Assembly: GCA_019009955.1 (NCBI GenBank)
Contig: CM032228.1
Coordinates: 97,608,001-97,672,000 of the forward strand
Source: Riptortus pedestris
Taxonomy: Eukaryota; Arthropoda; Insecta; Hemiptera; Alydidae
Length of the DNA stretch: 64,000 bases
Direction of reading: 5' to 3'
In this document: piece by piece, positions 1-10,892 of the stretch
Layout: each line of letters begins with the position of its first letter
Numbering within the stretch: position 1 is the first letter of the stretch
The notes under the pieces: generated by a model
The model's database searches: none
Told to the model about the DNA's origin: nothing
The model's input: the letters and a program-made list of their open reading frames with translations, nothing else
Position numbers and translations under genes: made by a program

Positions 1-111
1 TCTTCTCTACCCACATTCCTCCTAACAAACTTAACCTTTAATTTTTGATAAAAAGTTTATACATCAACATCCATAATCATCAAATAGGAATTGTAACGTT
101 AGAGCACTTAC

Positions 112-220
112 TGTGACCATATGTATAATGTAAAGTAAGTTCATTGGCACCATCTACTAAGTCCGTTTGTCGAATATTTTGAAGAATGTTGAAGAATACT
201 TGATTTTCCTTAACAGAAAT
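112..220 (-). CDS. candidate internal coding exon of an unidentified gene
   Basis: On the minus strand a pyrimidine-rich acceptor (TTTTATTTGCAG, ending at 221) precedes an open stretch of 36 codons that ends at a GTAAGT donor (from 111 downward), phase 1. The peptide begins ISVKENQVFFNILQ and ends LTLHYTYGH, with ordinary protein-like composition. Neither neighbouring exon is identified: the next would lie left of the window, and I found no convincing upstream exon to its right. I do not recognise the family. The intact reading frame combined with two good splice sites is the only support; it could be a chance match in AT-rich DNA. Confidence 0.4.
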
Positions 221-617
221 CTGCAAATAAAATATATCGACAAAAATGTCATTGGCATGGACCTCAAGAATCCTCTCAGAAGGCCAGCAAAAAAAAAAAT
301 AGAGTGAGATAACTGATATCTTATTACAAGTGATATAAGTATTAATACAACTGAAGTAAACATGTTTCTCTACTGCCTCCACTTCTTCAAATTTTAATTA
401 AGATTCTAGACAGTTAGAAAGATAAAACGGCGTTGATCCACATCCATTCTTGATTTCGTTCTCATAATACAGATTAGGAAAGCGAAAAATTTCAAATTCT
501 TCGTTAATATTTAGCATTTAGAAGATTTATCTAGAACTTAATTGTTGGTCTAAAAAAAAAACTAACCACTACTTTTCAATGCGATGCAGACACAGAAATG
601 TAATAGTTTACCTCTCC

Positions 618-659
<42 letters not shown>

Positions 660-1239
660 GATGTTCTCCTAAATGCTGATATATGAAAGATATAAATGCA
701 GTGCAAATTCATTGAGTATGCATATTAACTGCACAATATTTAAATACTTAATAAATAAAAGGTATTTTATAGAAATTGTCAGTCCTGGGAAAAACCAATG
801 TGTCACAGGTGATGCAGTTTCAAATGCTTAAGAAGTGACCATCAAGCTTACCAAGCTAAATTGTGTTATGAAAGGGTAATAATGCAAATTGAAGTAATAG
901 ACAAGAACAACAAATAAATGCAACAATTAATAGTACTGAGCTACTAACTGTAACAAGTCATTAATAATAGAACCTTGTTTTTAATATTTTATATCCTAAA
1001 AACTGATCATATTCCCAGGTATTAAACGAAGCGTGGCTTAGTTTAACCAATAATAATACTTGAAATAGCTAGTGAGTTTATGAGTTTTTCTTTGTTAACG
1101 TAATGTCTACAAGCTAAGCCATTAACTAATATTTAACAAAATATAAGAGTGAATATTTTCAGCTAGATAAATATTGTGTCCCCGTAACTTTCTCAATAGG
1201 TTTTATTTATCCCCAACTCACAAAGAGAGATATAAAGTA
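221..1239. other. AT-rich non-coding stretch
   Basis: No supported gene. It contains a (TA)n array at about 620-655 and otherwise unstructured AT-rich sequence. The longer open frame that continues leftward from about 382 on the minus strand is judged intronic, because it runs through a poly-A/T tract before the candidate exon acceptor at 221. Confidence 0.6.
620..655. repeat. (TA)n microsatellite
   Basis: An uninterrupted run of TA dinucleotides of about 36 bp. Confidence 0.95.
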
Positions 1240-1470
1240 TATTAACAACTACAGGATAATTTCTTCTAGAGAGATTTTGCCAAAATAGTCACAGATCTAC
1301 TCCTAAAGCGAATCAAAGCTTTTATTGAAGTAAACAATATTTTACCTGAGGCCCAAGCTGGTTTTAGAATGACAATTGGACAATATCTTCGATCTTGTGA
1401 TGCACGTAAAAAAATTAGACATACATAAAGGTTTACGTTTTGGTGTAGCCAACACCAACAATGAAGTTTT
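1240..1470 (+). pseudogene. short non-LTR reverse transcriptase fragment
   Basis: One frame reads RDFAKIVTDLLLKRI then FIEVNNILPEAQAGFR, which resembles the fingers region of jockey/I/R1-type reverse transcriptases (FxKI.E..L..R...F.....L...Q.GFR). The sequence then shifts frame and continues TIDNIFDLVMHV, like the GRST.D.I..L helix that follows in this family. The GRS of that motif is lost, there is at least one frameshift, and the similarity ends near 1470. It is a dead, heavily truncated fragment. The exact clade cannot be assigned by eye. Confidence 0.55.
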
Positions 1471-2744
1471 GTCTTTGGTTCAAATAAAACAAAGAAAATT
1501 TAAATACTATTTAATGGAGACAGCGAAAGAAAAAGTGCATTGTCACTATACTTTTACAAAAAAAAAAAAATGTTCTATTCTGACAGTATAAGCAACAGCG
1601 GAGATTACTTTAAAGTATTTTTGATTTTTCTGCCAAAAGATTAATAGAAGAGTATTACGGAGTCTAAGACACTTCGAGTAATGATTAGTTAATGAATATC
1701 ACTCTCTCGAAATGGAGAAAAGACGGCAGCAGGAATCAAAGCGAGTGAAACCAAAATTCAGTTGTCTTTATGACGGCTACATATGTGTTTGCACTGTTAA
1801 AAAGTATTTAAAAAATGTTGTGTGAAAAACTCTAAGGCCAGCTTCTGTTCGATTTTCCTGCCGTCCAAGGCAATTTCAGTTTACAAAAGAAACATTAAAC
1901 GAAATTATGAGAATTATAAGGAAAAAAAAACCTTTATTGAAAACCCAATTGACATGCTGGATATGAAAAACAAATTATTATTCACCATGATCTGAAAATT
2001 TATAGCTATATAATATCCACTACCGTAGTAACACAGGGCAGCAAACTTTGCCAAGGCATTTTCAAAGAAATTAACAATTAAAAAAACATCATGCCAGAAA
2101 ATGAATCCATCTACTATTAGAATTAATAACTTTTCATTCTTAGATTAGATTCTGTGCATATATAGTCTTATGCACACACACATATGTAAGTGTGAGTGTA
2201 TATAATAATATTTAAGCCTGAAGAGGTCCTATGTTTTGTCAAAACAAAACTAGGATACGGAATCACAAACAATGCCAAGACTACAATATTTTTGCTAATT
2301 ACAGAATGTAATTCACAATAACTGGGATAGATATAGATCTTATAAGGATATTTCAAATTGTATTGTCAACATAATCGAGTGGTTTCAGTATTGAAGAGAA
2401 AATGTTTGGAGAGTATGCGATGCAAGTAGGTACTTTATTTGTGGAACTCGTATGATTGGTTTCCAATGCCGATCACTGTACACTAAATTTTGATTCATGG
2501 TCCAGAAGTATTTTTTAGCGGTATAATCTTTAAGAGGGCATTTTTTTTCTGTATACCCTTATTGTTAGGGGTTTTTCTTGGAAAAAAGTTGTTATTGAGT
2601 CTGGTCGCATAACAAAATTACGTACTAATTCCTTCAAACATTGCAAATCATAGTGTATGAGTTGGAATTAAAAACATAGTTGACTCTCCTCTCCCCTCCC
2701 CCGTCGCCACACACTCACATAGGTGTGAGTGTGAGCGTGCTTGC
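1471..2744. other. non-coding stretch with no recognised gene
   Basis: AT-rich sequence with many stops in all frames. It may hold further decayed parts of the upstream retroelement, but nothing specific can be supported. Confidence 0.5.
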
Positions 2745-2866
2745 GAGGTTTGTGTGTGTGTGTGTGTGTATAATACCAATGTGGTATAATACATATATAA
2801 CACGCTACATTTATTTTTTTAAGCAGGATCATGACTGTGGATTAATCAAAACTTCTATTAGGTGTT
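2745..2866 (+). repeat. dispersed repeat with (GT)n head (copy 1)
   Basis: A (GT)n tract, then an ATACCAATGTGGTATAAT segment, then a region ending CAAAACTTCTATTA. The same order of blocks appears in inverted orientation at 5028-5158, so this is a dispersed repeat rather than unique sequence. Confidence 0.7.
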
Positions 2867-3248
2867 TGTGAGAAAGAGAGAGGGTGTGATTGTGGAGAGA
2901 AAAGGAAAGATATTGAAACTATAAAATTTCTATAAGTACATTATATTATCAAAAAGACATTTCCAACTCATAATAAGGAGAATATTTCTCGAAGTACATG
3001 TTATCCCATCTGCTTCTCTAATTTAGATCATTAATGAACTTGACCTTCCGTTTTACAAGAAACGTTCAAAGACCGAGTTTTATAAAGATTATAATTGAAT
3101 AAAATTGGTGCAGTTTTGATAAATTAGCTCATGTACCCGGTTTTTCTCTCTGGAAATCTTTGAGACTAAATAATGACTTTTCCTATCTCAATATTTTTAT
3201 ACCTACGATGGTGTCTGGTTAACTATAGGAGCCAATGAATTTTCTTAG

Positions 3249-3540
3249 TCTTAAAAAATAAATGAATATGACTTCCTAATCACTCCCACTTCACTGTTTG
3301 AAACACCGTGGACAATATAAATCATACTGAATCCAACCAATTTACATTTTCTGTCTCAGTTTTTACATTAATGTTTTTTTATAGCTCTCTGGGACCTACC
3401 GAGAATCGATGTACTATTGTAGAGTATTGAAGAATAATCGTTGAGCGATTATTAATCAAGCCAATCTCCTTATTCAAAACATCATGGGCCATATAAATCA
3501 TAATCGTGGATAGTATTTTTCATTAAGAACCAAGTAATCA
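3249..3540. repeat. dispersed repeat F, two adjacent degenerate units
   Basis: Two degenerate units share blocks such as AAATGAATATGA, a TTCAAAACA(C/T) block and ATAAATCATAATC. Further copies lie at about 4140-4280, 7770-7870 and 32850-32950. No coding potential was seen. The element type is unknown. Confidence 0.55.
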
Positions 3541-3660
3541 TAAAAATATCATTCCCAAAAGTGGTCCCCAGTACAACGGTTTTAATTGCTTACTTTTATC
3601 GAGTCGTTAAACATGAAAAATACTTTTACAAGTCCAAAGTATAAAATTTATTCTTAATGT

Positions 3661-3845
3661 TATTTGTTTAGGTCTATTTTGTGCTCAAGGTTCATTTGAA
3701 CGGGTTATCTATAGGTTACCTTTTTTAGACAGGGTGGGATGAAGTATATTATTTATTGAGTTTTTCACTAAATATATTCCTATTTTCCAGATGAGAATCG
3801 AATTTATGACTCTTATGGCGAGACGAAAACTCATAGGCCCTAGGC
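3661..3845 (-). repeat. degraded tRNA-derived SINE copy
   Basis: In reverse complement this matches the SINE copies at 5417 and 28150: a tRNA-like GAGAATCGAA block (box B complement), then the CACCCTG...GGTAACCTATAGATAACCCG body. It is more diverged than the other copies. Confidence 0.65.
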
Positions 3846-4139
3846 CTCCACAAATGTATATATATAATAGTATTCTTATCTACAACGTTTGCTCAGTAAT
3901 GTGCAAAATATTAAAGGAGGAAGTTAGTAAATAGTAGAAATAAATCGGTAGTATAATTATAAACTACATAAAAAAAAAAAAACACTAAATAAGCCAAGCA
4001 TTTTTAATGCCCTTCAGCGTTAAATTATTTCTTTATAGGAATTAAGTATTGATACAAATTATTTTGAATCCCCGTCTCTGTATACATATATAATGTGCAT
4101 CAATAACTTCTAGGAATTGTGGAGGGCTCAAATACTTTT

Positions 4140-4280
4140 CTTGAGTCTTAAAGAATAAATGTCAATAAATAAAATATATATTAAACGTAAATTATTTCCT
4201 GATCAAACCCTTCATTATTCAAAACAATTGTGTAATTTAAGTCATAATCATCGATAGTGTTCGTCATTCTTAAGTATTAA
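4140..4280. repeat. dispersed repeat F copy
   Basis: Shares the TCTTAAAGAATAAATG..., ATTCAAAACA and AAGTCATAATCAT blocks with the units at 3.25-3.54 kb, 7.8 kb and 32.9 kb, in the same order. Confidence 0.5.
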
Positions 4281-5027
4281 CAATTTGTAATATTGTGATA
4301 GAATATTACTTTGTTTTTACACTATTGTTGAGTTGTCAGTAATATATTTCATTCTCTGCTACTTAGAATTTTCTACAAACAAAAAGAAAAAGAATATATC
4401 TCCTTTTGATTGAATGTCTCCCTTTCTGTGGATTGGACTGTATTACTCTGATATTCAATATGTGAATGTTTTAACTTCTCTGCCTGGCATTCAGTTCGAA
4501 TTATAAACCTCAAGGCCGCCCACATAAGAGTGGGAATTTCTCTGCGAACTAAGGTCAAACCTTCCAGGCGAGAAATATTTAAAGAAATGTGCTTTGCTAT
4601 CATCATTATTTGCAGGTGAGGTACGTCATATATAAGTGACAAGTACTTGAAATATGACAGTAAAACTGCCGGTCTTTCATTATGAACCGTATGACTCGAC
4701 CCGTATAATAAAATAATCAAAACTGAACTAACCCGTGATTTTACTTCTCAAGTTAGGATTTACTAACTTGTAGAAATTCTGAGATTGGGCTGAGCATATA
4801 GTGTTCCTTTATTTTTCACATTTATCTATAGTATAAAACTCTCCTCGTAGAAAGAAGCAGCAGTTAAAGAAAGTAGTCACTACTTAAGTATTTGTTTTGT
4901 ATATTTTAACTTTAATCTACCATGAATTCTTTAATTTACCAGTTACATAATTTAATGTTTTGCTCATGAAGATCTTGTGGATGCAAACACTCAGATCTGT
5001 TGCAGGAATCTGCAATTTGGATTTGAC

Positions 5028-5127
5028 AAGTTAATAGAAGTTTTGATAAATCCACAGTCAGCTTCCTGTTATCCTCGTGCTTAAAAAAATAAAAGTAGTG
5101 TGTTATAAATATATTATACCACATTGG

Positions 5128-5158
<31 letters not shown>
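5028..5158 (-). repeat. dispersed repeat with (CA)n end (copy 2, inverted)
   Basis: Reverse complement of the block order at 2745-2866: TAATAGAAGTTTTGAT, TCCACAGTCA, TTATACCACATTGGTATTA, then (CA)n from about 5133. The two copies are about 2.2 kb apart in opposite orientation. Confidence 0.7.

Positions 5159-5206
<48 letters not shown>
5133..5206. repeat. (CA)n(TA)n microsatellite
   Basis: A (CA)n run to about 5158 passes into a (TA)n run up to about 5206. Apparent open frames across it on both strands are low-complexity artefacts. Confidence 0.95.
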
Positions 5207-5216
<10 letters not shown>

Positions 5217-5416
5217 TATATTTCAACATTCCAAAATAATGTTATTCATCATTTGTAATATTATTACGATATGCTGGCCTCATTTAGTCTAAATCACGAC
5301 TTCTATTGTTCTTATCTCTCCTTTTCCCTCGGATAGATATTGTTCATTGTCTTGAGATTTAAAAATCTGCTGTGGACGCGACATGACTTCCTTGTACAGC
5401 CTATAAAATTAAATAA

Positions 5417-5632
5417 GGGCTCAGGTTGGCCGTGCGAGTTAGGGCGTTGGTTTCAATCTCGCGTGGTAGACCTAGAGTGGCGGGTTCGATTCCCGCCTTA
5501 GGAAGTAGAAATTTATTTAGTGATGGACTCATTAAATTAACTCCTTGGGCCCACCCTGGCTAGAAAAGGGTGGTAACCTGTAGATAACCCGTCCCGATTG
5601 GCCATAGTTGCATAAAGTGGACGTAAATAATA
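5417..5632 (+). repeat. tRNA-derived SINE, near full length
   Basis: The head starts GGGCTCAGGTTGGCCGTGCG (tRNA-like, box A region). It has a canonical RNA polymerase III box B (GGTTCGATTCC, 5483-5493) followed by CCGCC. The tRNA-unrelated body contains CCACCCTGGCTAGAAAAGGG and GGTAACCTGTAGATAACCCG, and the tail is AGTGGACGTAAATAATAA. At least seven more copies of the same architecture occur in the window on both strands, and the heads do not fold as intact tRNAs. This is therefore a SINE family rather than tRNA genes. Confidence 0.88.
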
Positions 5633-6855
5633 ACAAACAAAAATTAAATAAACAAAATGTATTGCTGAATTTCATTACATATTATTTCATTTGAAAGTCA
5701 AATAAGATATTTCTGTTCCAATAGATCGGATCAAAAAATGATAAAAAACAAAATGTATAGATCATTTCACGAAAAACAAAGCTCCTATACAATTGTATCT
5801 ATAATAGGTTCGGTGAGATTTGTTATTTTTCTTGTTCTCCCTTTTCTAAGCCTCAAACGTTCCCTTCCATTTAGAGAATTTCGTTCAAAGGGAGGTGTAC
5901 AACTAGAGATACAACAGCCCTAAATGTAAAATTTCAACATTCCGAACCTACTCGCTTTTGAGTTATGCTAGGTAGACACATTCAGACGTCACACCGAAAC
6001 GATTCAGGAGTGGGTAATTTTGTTGAAATCTGAGAATTTTCACGATTAAAATACTTCCTTTACGTAGTACAAGGAAGTAAAAAGCATTGTTTTTTAATGT
6101 CAAAAATAGATTAGATAAAATATTTTATTTTGTTTTTATCTTATTTTCCATCGACCCTCTTTACAAATGGTGACCAAGCCAAAAATTAATCGATCAATCT
6201 ATTAAATGCATTTGGACAGAAGAACGAACTATCATAGGAAATAAAATGTAAAATGTAGTACAGTGGTGGTGAATGGGTAATGAATTGGTAAAGGGAACAC
6301 TGGCCGACATCTGCTATTCTTTGTTACTGTTAATTATTCAAATTAAACTGTCCTTATTTATACCTGTCGACCCTGAAATTGTTCCACCATAGATAGAGGA
6401 CAACATAAACTAACATTGATTAAATTAATAGCAGGTAGTGTATATTAAATTCTAATCAAATCAATACGTGAGCACAATTTTCCTCTAATGAATAATACGT
6501 TTTATTTTTACTTGCTCGAACTTGCTAGTTATGATCTAAAATTAACTTATTTGACGTTATAGGTTATTTAGTGAATTTTACAACTTTTGCTAGCCTCGAA
6601 ATCTCACACTCTTAAAATATGGAATATTTTATTTTCCACGATGTAAAATAATAAAAAAAAGAACAGAAAGAAATAAAGAAACCATGATATTTTTGTCACA
6701 ATTCAATTATGGCGTTTTATTAGTTGTGAAATTTTTTTAACAAAAATTGTTTCGGTCGGAAACATTTCAACTTTAGCCTTCCATGCAGCATTTTAGGATT
6801 CTAAACTCCAATGGTGGTTTTATTTTATAGCACTCATAATATATCCTAGAAATAA
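5633..6855. other. non-coding stretch with no recognised gene
   Basis: AT-rich sequence with a few short open frames lacking splice context or family similarity. Nothing is supported as a gene. Confidence 0.5.
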
Positions 6856-7745
6856 CGCAGGTGCCGCGTAAACTAAACTGATTTTCCACGAGCTGGAATG
6901 ACACGCTAATTATGTCATCTCAAGTTCGATTTTTATTTCTCCTTTAATTAGAAGGCTACGTAAGACATAAGATGATTAGTGATACATCTGCTGAAAAGTA
7001 ATAATTGAGTAGGAGTCGTGATTAACTGAAGGCCGAAAACAAAAAAATACAAATAACATGCTTAATACAAACTAGAGAAACGATGCATTCAATCCCAATT
7101 ACAAGATATTAAATGATTAGCTAGAGGGATTATATACAATTTTTAGAATCGATTACAATTAAGTGAGAGATTTCGATATTCGAATTTGTTTTAATCACCT
7201 CTAAACCCACCCTCTTACTGGGCCAATTACGACCATTACAAGTTTTCTCTTAAGCTTTATATGAATCGTTTAAATATACCATAGTCATATGGTATAGATC
7301 AAGTAAATATTAAGATCTGTAGATAACATAATCTTTATTGATGACGTCACATCGATCATTTACTCACATTATAAAGGTCCGTTGAATATAAAAGTTGGTA
7401 TTTAAGCTTAGATTAAGACGTTTCATGATATATCTGCTTATTTATACGAGAGTAGGAGTAAGGGTTTGCTGGAAAAATAAAAAATAAAATATCTCGGTTC
7501 AAATTCGAGATAGAGATAAAATGTAAACATTACAACATTCACAAAAACTTACGTTTTCAATAAGATTGGTTACGTAACATTTCTCGATCCACCTCATAAT
7601 GACAGAGATATTTCGAATTTAGGGCCTCTCCTCCGCTGGTCCGATTTCACACGTTAACAACTTACGTCAGCTGTTAATTTGGCATGAAAGGCTTAAATAT
7701 CGCGTTTGGCAACGACCACAAGTATCGTTACGGTCACTAGAACGC
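6856..7745 (+). repeat. interspersed family-B repeat copy
   Basis: Begins with a diverged GCGTAAACTAA...GATTTTCCACG end. It contains the family's internal blocks: AATATCTCGGTTCAAAT, AATAAGATTGGTTACGTAAC, GACAGAGATATTTCGAATTT, a C-rich block, and GGCAACGACC...ACTAGAAC. The same blocks in the same order occur at 16.6-17.8, 34.1-35.0 and 57.7-58.4 kb. No protein is encoded. Confidence 0.6.
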
Positions 7746-7769
7746 TTACTATAGGAACGTGTGGAATAT

Positions 7770-7870
7770 TTTAGCCTTGAAAAATAAATGAAAATGAGTT
7801 CCCGGTCAATGTATCTGCACTGTTCAAAACACCGTGGGCAAAATAAATCATAATCATAGTTAACTTGAAT
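7770..7870. repeat. dispersed repeat F copy flanking the R2-like element
   Basis: Contains AAAATAAATGAAAATGAG, TTCAAAACACCGTGGGCAA and AAATCATAATCATAG, blocks shared with copies at 3.3, 4.2 and 32.9 kb. It ends close to the 5' edge of the R2-like remnant. Confidence 0.55.
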
Positions 7871-9803
7871 CACTATCCTCAAAGACGCCAGGTTGAAAAA
7901 GAAGTCTGCTGTGGTCGCTTTCCTAGATGTGATCGGAGCATTCGACAATGTGGGGCACTCTCATGTACTACGTACAATGGTGTCCAAGGGTGTGTCAAAA
8001 GATGTCAAGAACCTGATAGCGGCTTTGTTAACGAATAACACAATATGGGTCAGACGAGGAGTCCCTCAAGGTGGGCCACTCTCTCCAACGCTTTTCAACC
8101 TTTGTATAAATTTCCTTTTCGAAGAAATTCATGATGAGGTGGGGACAAACAACGTGGGCTATAAGTTGGTTGAAGAGGAGGAGGGTGTTATCCTTACCGG
8201 ATTTGCCGATGACCAGGCTGTGACAACGAGGGACAAGATGTGTGCAGAGCGAGTGACTGATCTGGTCCAAAGGCTCTTACGGGAATTCGGGCTTGAGGTA
8301 AACCCTTCCAAGAGCACAGCAGTAATATTGGTTGAGGGTCAGCTTGTGAAGGACAAACAATCATTGGGGGACGGTAGCTTCATTCAGTCAATCGATTAGG
8401 ACGAATCTGTCAAATACCTCGGCTGCACTATTTCTGGTGAAGTAGTTGTCAATGATAATGCCATTCAACAGATGAGAGAAAAACTGGAGAAGCTAATGTC
8501 CTCCCAGCTACTGAAACCTGTCCAGAAACTCAATGTACTGAACCAGTATTTGTTCCCCTGACATACCCATTACAGACAACACCGCTTAGTAAGATTTGTC
8601 AAGCCTTGCTGGAAGGTATCGATGTCATGATACGACAATTACAAACTTCCGACATGCGTAGAGCTTAAAAAAAACTTTATTGGTAATTTTACAAAGAGAT
8701 AGAGATGTTACATGTATGGTAGCTGGGATCCAACTGACTGAGGAGTAGGAGGGGACGGGGTTTATATAGGAGGAATGATGAAGATTGCTGAGTCGGCGGC
8801 TTGGTGTACATCTTGGGACTTAACTGACGTTGTGTCAAGTCTATGCTCGAACTGTCAGCAAGTACAAATTCCGCCATGCTTTACGCTCCGCGTCGTTATC
8901 GTGGCCTTGGTCTATTGAGATGCGAATGGGTGGCACCACTTCAGCATCTAGCAATAGCTTGCAAATTGGCGCGGGTGAGCGATCCACTGTTTCAGAGGAT
9001 CTTCCATTATGAAGCTGAGGCCGACATGTGTCTGAGCAGGTTGGACTTGGAAGTTGTGTCCAGAGGGGACACAGTCTCGGTCAAAAAAATAAGCCAGACT
9101 CTCAGTCATTCGAGGTGTGGACATCATGCAAGTGGCAGGGTGTTGGAGTCCACCATTTTAAAGAAAACTCAGGACTGAACAAGCATATGACCGAAAACAG
9201 TTGCTCAATGAACAAACTCTGTCAAACTGAATATACCGTAAATTACGCCCCGTTGCGTGGTGATCCGGGAGTTAACTCAAAATCAGTGGATGTTGGACCC
9301 CTCTGGCGAAGGTGTGGCAGGGTAACCGAAACACCGGCCCATGTTGTTGGGAATTGTCCACATAACATGTTGTTGATCACAAGGCGACATCACCGGGTAA
9401 AGCATGCTATCATGGAGCTCCTGAGATCAAAGAATTTCACATGATTTGAAGAGGTGTACGCTGTCGATGACGTAGGGTCAACGAGGTACGCGGACATCAT
9501 TGCCTTCAAAGAAAATTGCAAATTTGCCTACAACCTGGACCCAAAGATAAGGTACGCGAGAAACGACCCAGATCAAGCCGAGAAGATCAGAAATGTATTA
9601 AATTTTACTCTGAGAAATTCAGGGAAACATTTGGGGAGCGTGATTTTCTAGTGATAGGCTTCTGGTTCGGTGCCCGAGGACCGGTCCCTAAGCGTACCCA
9701 GAAATTTTTTGACGATATGGGAATAGACAAAAAGGCTCTTCAAACCATGGTCGAGGGTATCATTATTGATACTTTAGGGATTATTTCCCACCATATATTT
9801 TAA
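7871..9803 (+). pseudogene. 5'-truncated, decayed R2-like (RLE-type) non-LTR retrotransposon
   Basis: The coding remnant starts inside the reverse transcriptase (FLDVIGAFDNVGH). It has the fingers/palm block RRGVPQGGPLSPTLFNL and the catalytic FADD motif (8202-8213). A stop at 8397-8399 is followed in the same frame by VKYLGCTISG. After an interruption at about 8655-8825 the protein resumes (YAPRRYRGLGLL, 8843 on). It then shows a degraded zinc knuckle (WRRCGRVTETPAHVVGNCPH, first Cys replaced by Trp) and a restriction-like endonuclease region (GSTRYADIIAFK). The C-terminal block FGARGPVP is in another frame and ends at a stop near 9803. This order (RT, CCHC knuckle, RLE) defines the R2-type superfamily. 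Several stops and frameshifts show it is dead. No 28S rDNA flanks are visible. Confidence 0.85.
8655..8826 (-). mobile_element. possible solo-LTR-like insertion inside the R2-like remnant
   Basis: The R2-like protein breaks off after VMIRQLQTSDM and resumes at CVKSMLEL. The intervening roughly 170 bp reads on the minus strand as a compact promoter and terminator: CTATATAAACCCC, an initiator-like CTCAGTCAGTT about 30 bp further on, then CCAATAAAG followed by a T-rich run. That layout resembles a small LTR. Clear TG...CA ends and a target duplication were not resolved, so the identity is tentative. Confidence 0.35.
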
Positions 9804-10657
9804 TTTTAACTTTGACCAGTGATCTTATTATAGATCGACGGATCATGTTATTTTAATAATGGAGTTTTTAATTTATATCTAGTGACATACACCTTTTAGG
9901 TTCCGACTCTGTTAAAATATTTTAGTTATTTAGCTGACTAGATGCAGTATTTATTGTTTTACTTAGTATTGTCCTAGGGATTGACTTCAGTTCCTGTGTG
10001 CTTCAGCATCTCAATGTAATTGAGCAGACCCCCAAACTTTATATAACTTTGTACAATAAAGTGATTCTCTCTACCATAGCTATGGCCAGGAAATAAGTAT
10101 ACTCAATGTTATTTCATTGCAAGACCGCGCTATATCCAAATTATTTTCATTTCGTCACAGCATTTAGTTGTAGGTCCTACCTTTACTGGAATTGTGCCAT
10201 GTGAGTAATCTCAGGAGCTCCTTTTCTAAAGAAAGCCCACTAAAAGTTCAAAGGGGTTGTAAAAAACTAAACCCAAGTGTTGGATTGACGTACTGGTGAT
10301 CTCATCTCACAATTTTTTCTTTGGTTTTTTACCAACATTTTAGTTTATTAAAAAAAAAATCACGTCTTTCAAACTCAAACGAAATGGAAAGATTCTTTAA
10401 AGAAAAAGGATGCCTTTTAGCTTATAGATCTGTAGTTTAAAATGGAATTGGAAGAAAAATTTGTTTATCATTTTTTCAGCATGTTAAAAAGTTATAACAA
10501 GTTTGTAATAAGGTGTAGCTGATGCATTATTGAACAAAATGATTATTATTTTATTCTTCTCAAATTATTATTACTTTTAATTCATATATTTTTCAAGTCC
10601 AATAACTCAAAAAGAAAAAGACATTTTTATACATCAAAAAAATTCTTTCTATGAAAA
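9804..10657. other. 3' flank of the R2-like element, non-coding
   Basis: The first 270 bp or so may be the R2-like 3' UTR; it includes TACAATAAAGTGATTCTC near 10050. The remainder is AT-rich with no supported gene. Confidence 0.4.
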
Positions 10658-10892
10658 AGGGGCTGCGTTAACTAAGCAGATTTCCCACGTGATGTCACGT
10701 TTTTGCATTTACCTCAAAAATTAAAAGTCCAATGAGAACAATTTGAAGTATTTAAGCTTCAAATAAAGTGCTTCATAACATAATAGAATATTGTTAATAT
10801 GAAATGAACATGTGAAGAAAAATTTCGAAAATCGCGTCATGAGTACGACCTCAATAGCTGATTTCCCTTAGGGGAAATCTGCAAAGAGGAAT
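10658..10892 (+). repeat. short family-B deletion derivative with both ends
   Basis: AGCAGATTTCCC (10675-10686) at the left and GGGGAAATCTGC (10871-10882) at the right form inverted ends about 208 bp apart. The left flank is the family's GGGGCTGCGTTAACTA and the right interior is its TCGAAAATCGCGTCATGAG block. It is much shorter than other copies but keeps both ends, as expected of an internally deleted non-autonomous element. Confidence 0.65.

Noticed and set aside
4373..4720. 115-codon minus-strand ORF
   Set aside because: Length is moderate for AT-rich DNA. No recognised motif, no splice context and no start context support it as a gene.
4936..5292. Open frames on both strands across the CA/TA tract
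   Set aside because: Peptides consist of Tyr/Ile/Val/Cys or Thr/His dipeptide repeats, which is a simple-sequence artefact.
5417..5500. tRNA gene calls at SINE heads (also near 28150, 34400 and 58640)
   Set aside because: Box B is present, but the sequences do not fold into a complete cloverleaf by eye and each continues into a conserved SINE body and tail.
7667..7948. Minus-strand ORF overlapping the start of the R2-like remnant
   Set aside because: It is antisense to recognisable RT coding sequence and spans a repeat boundary.
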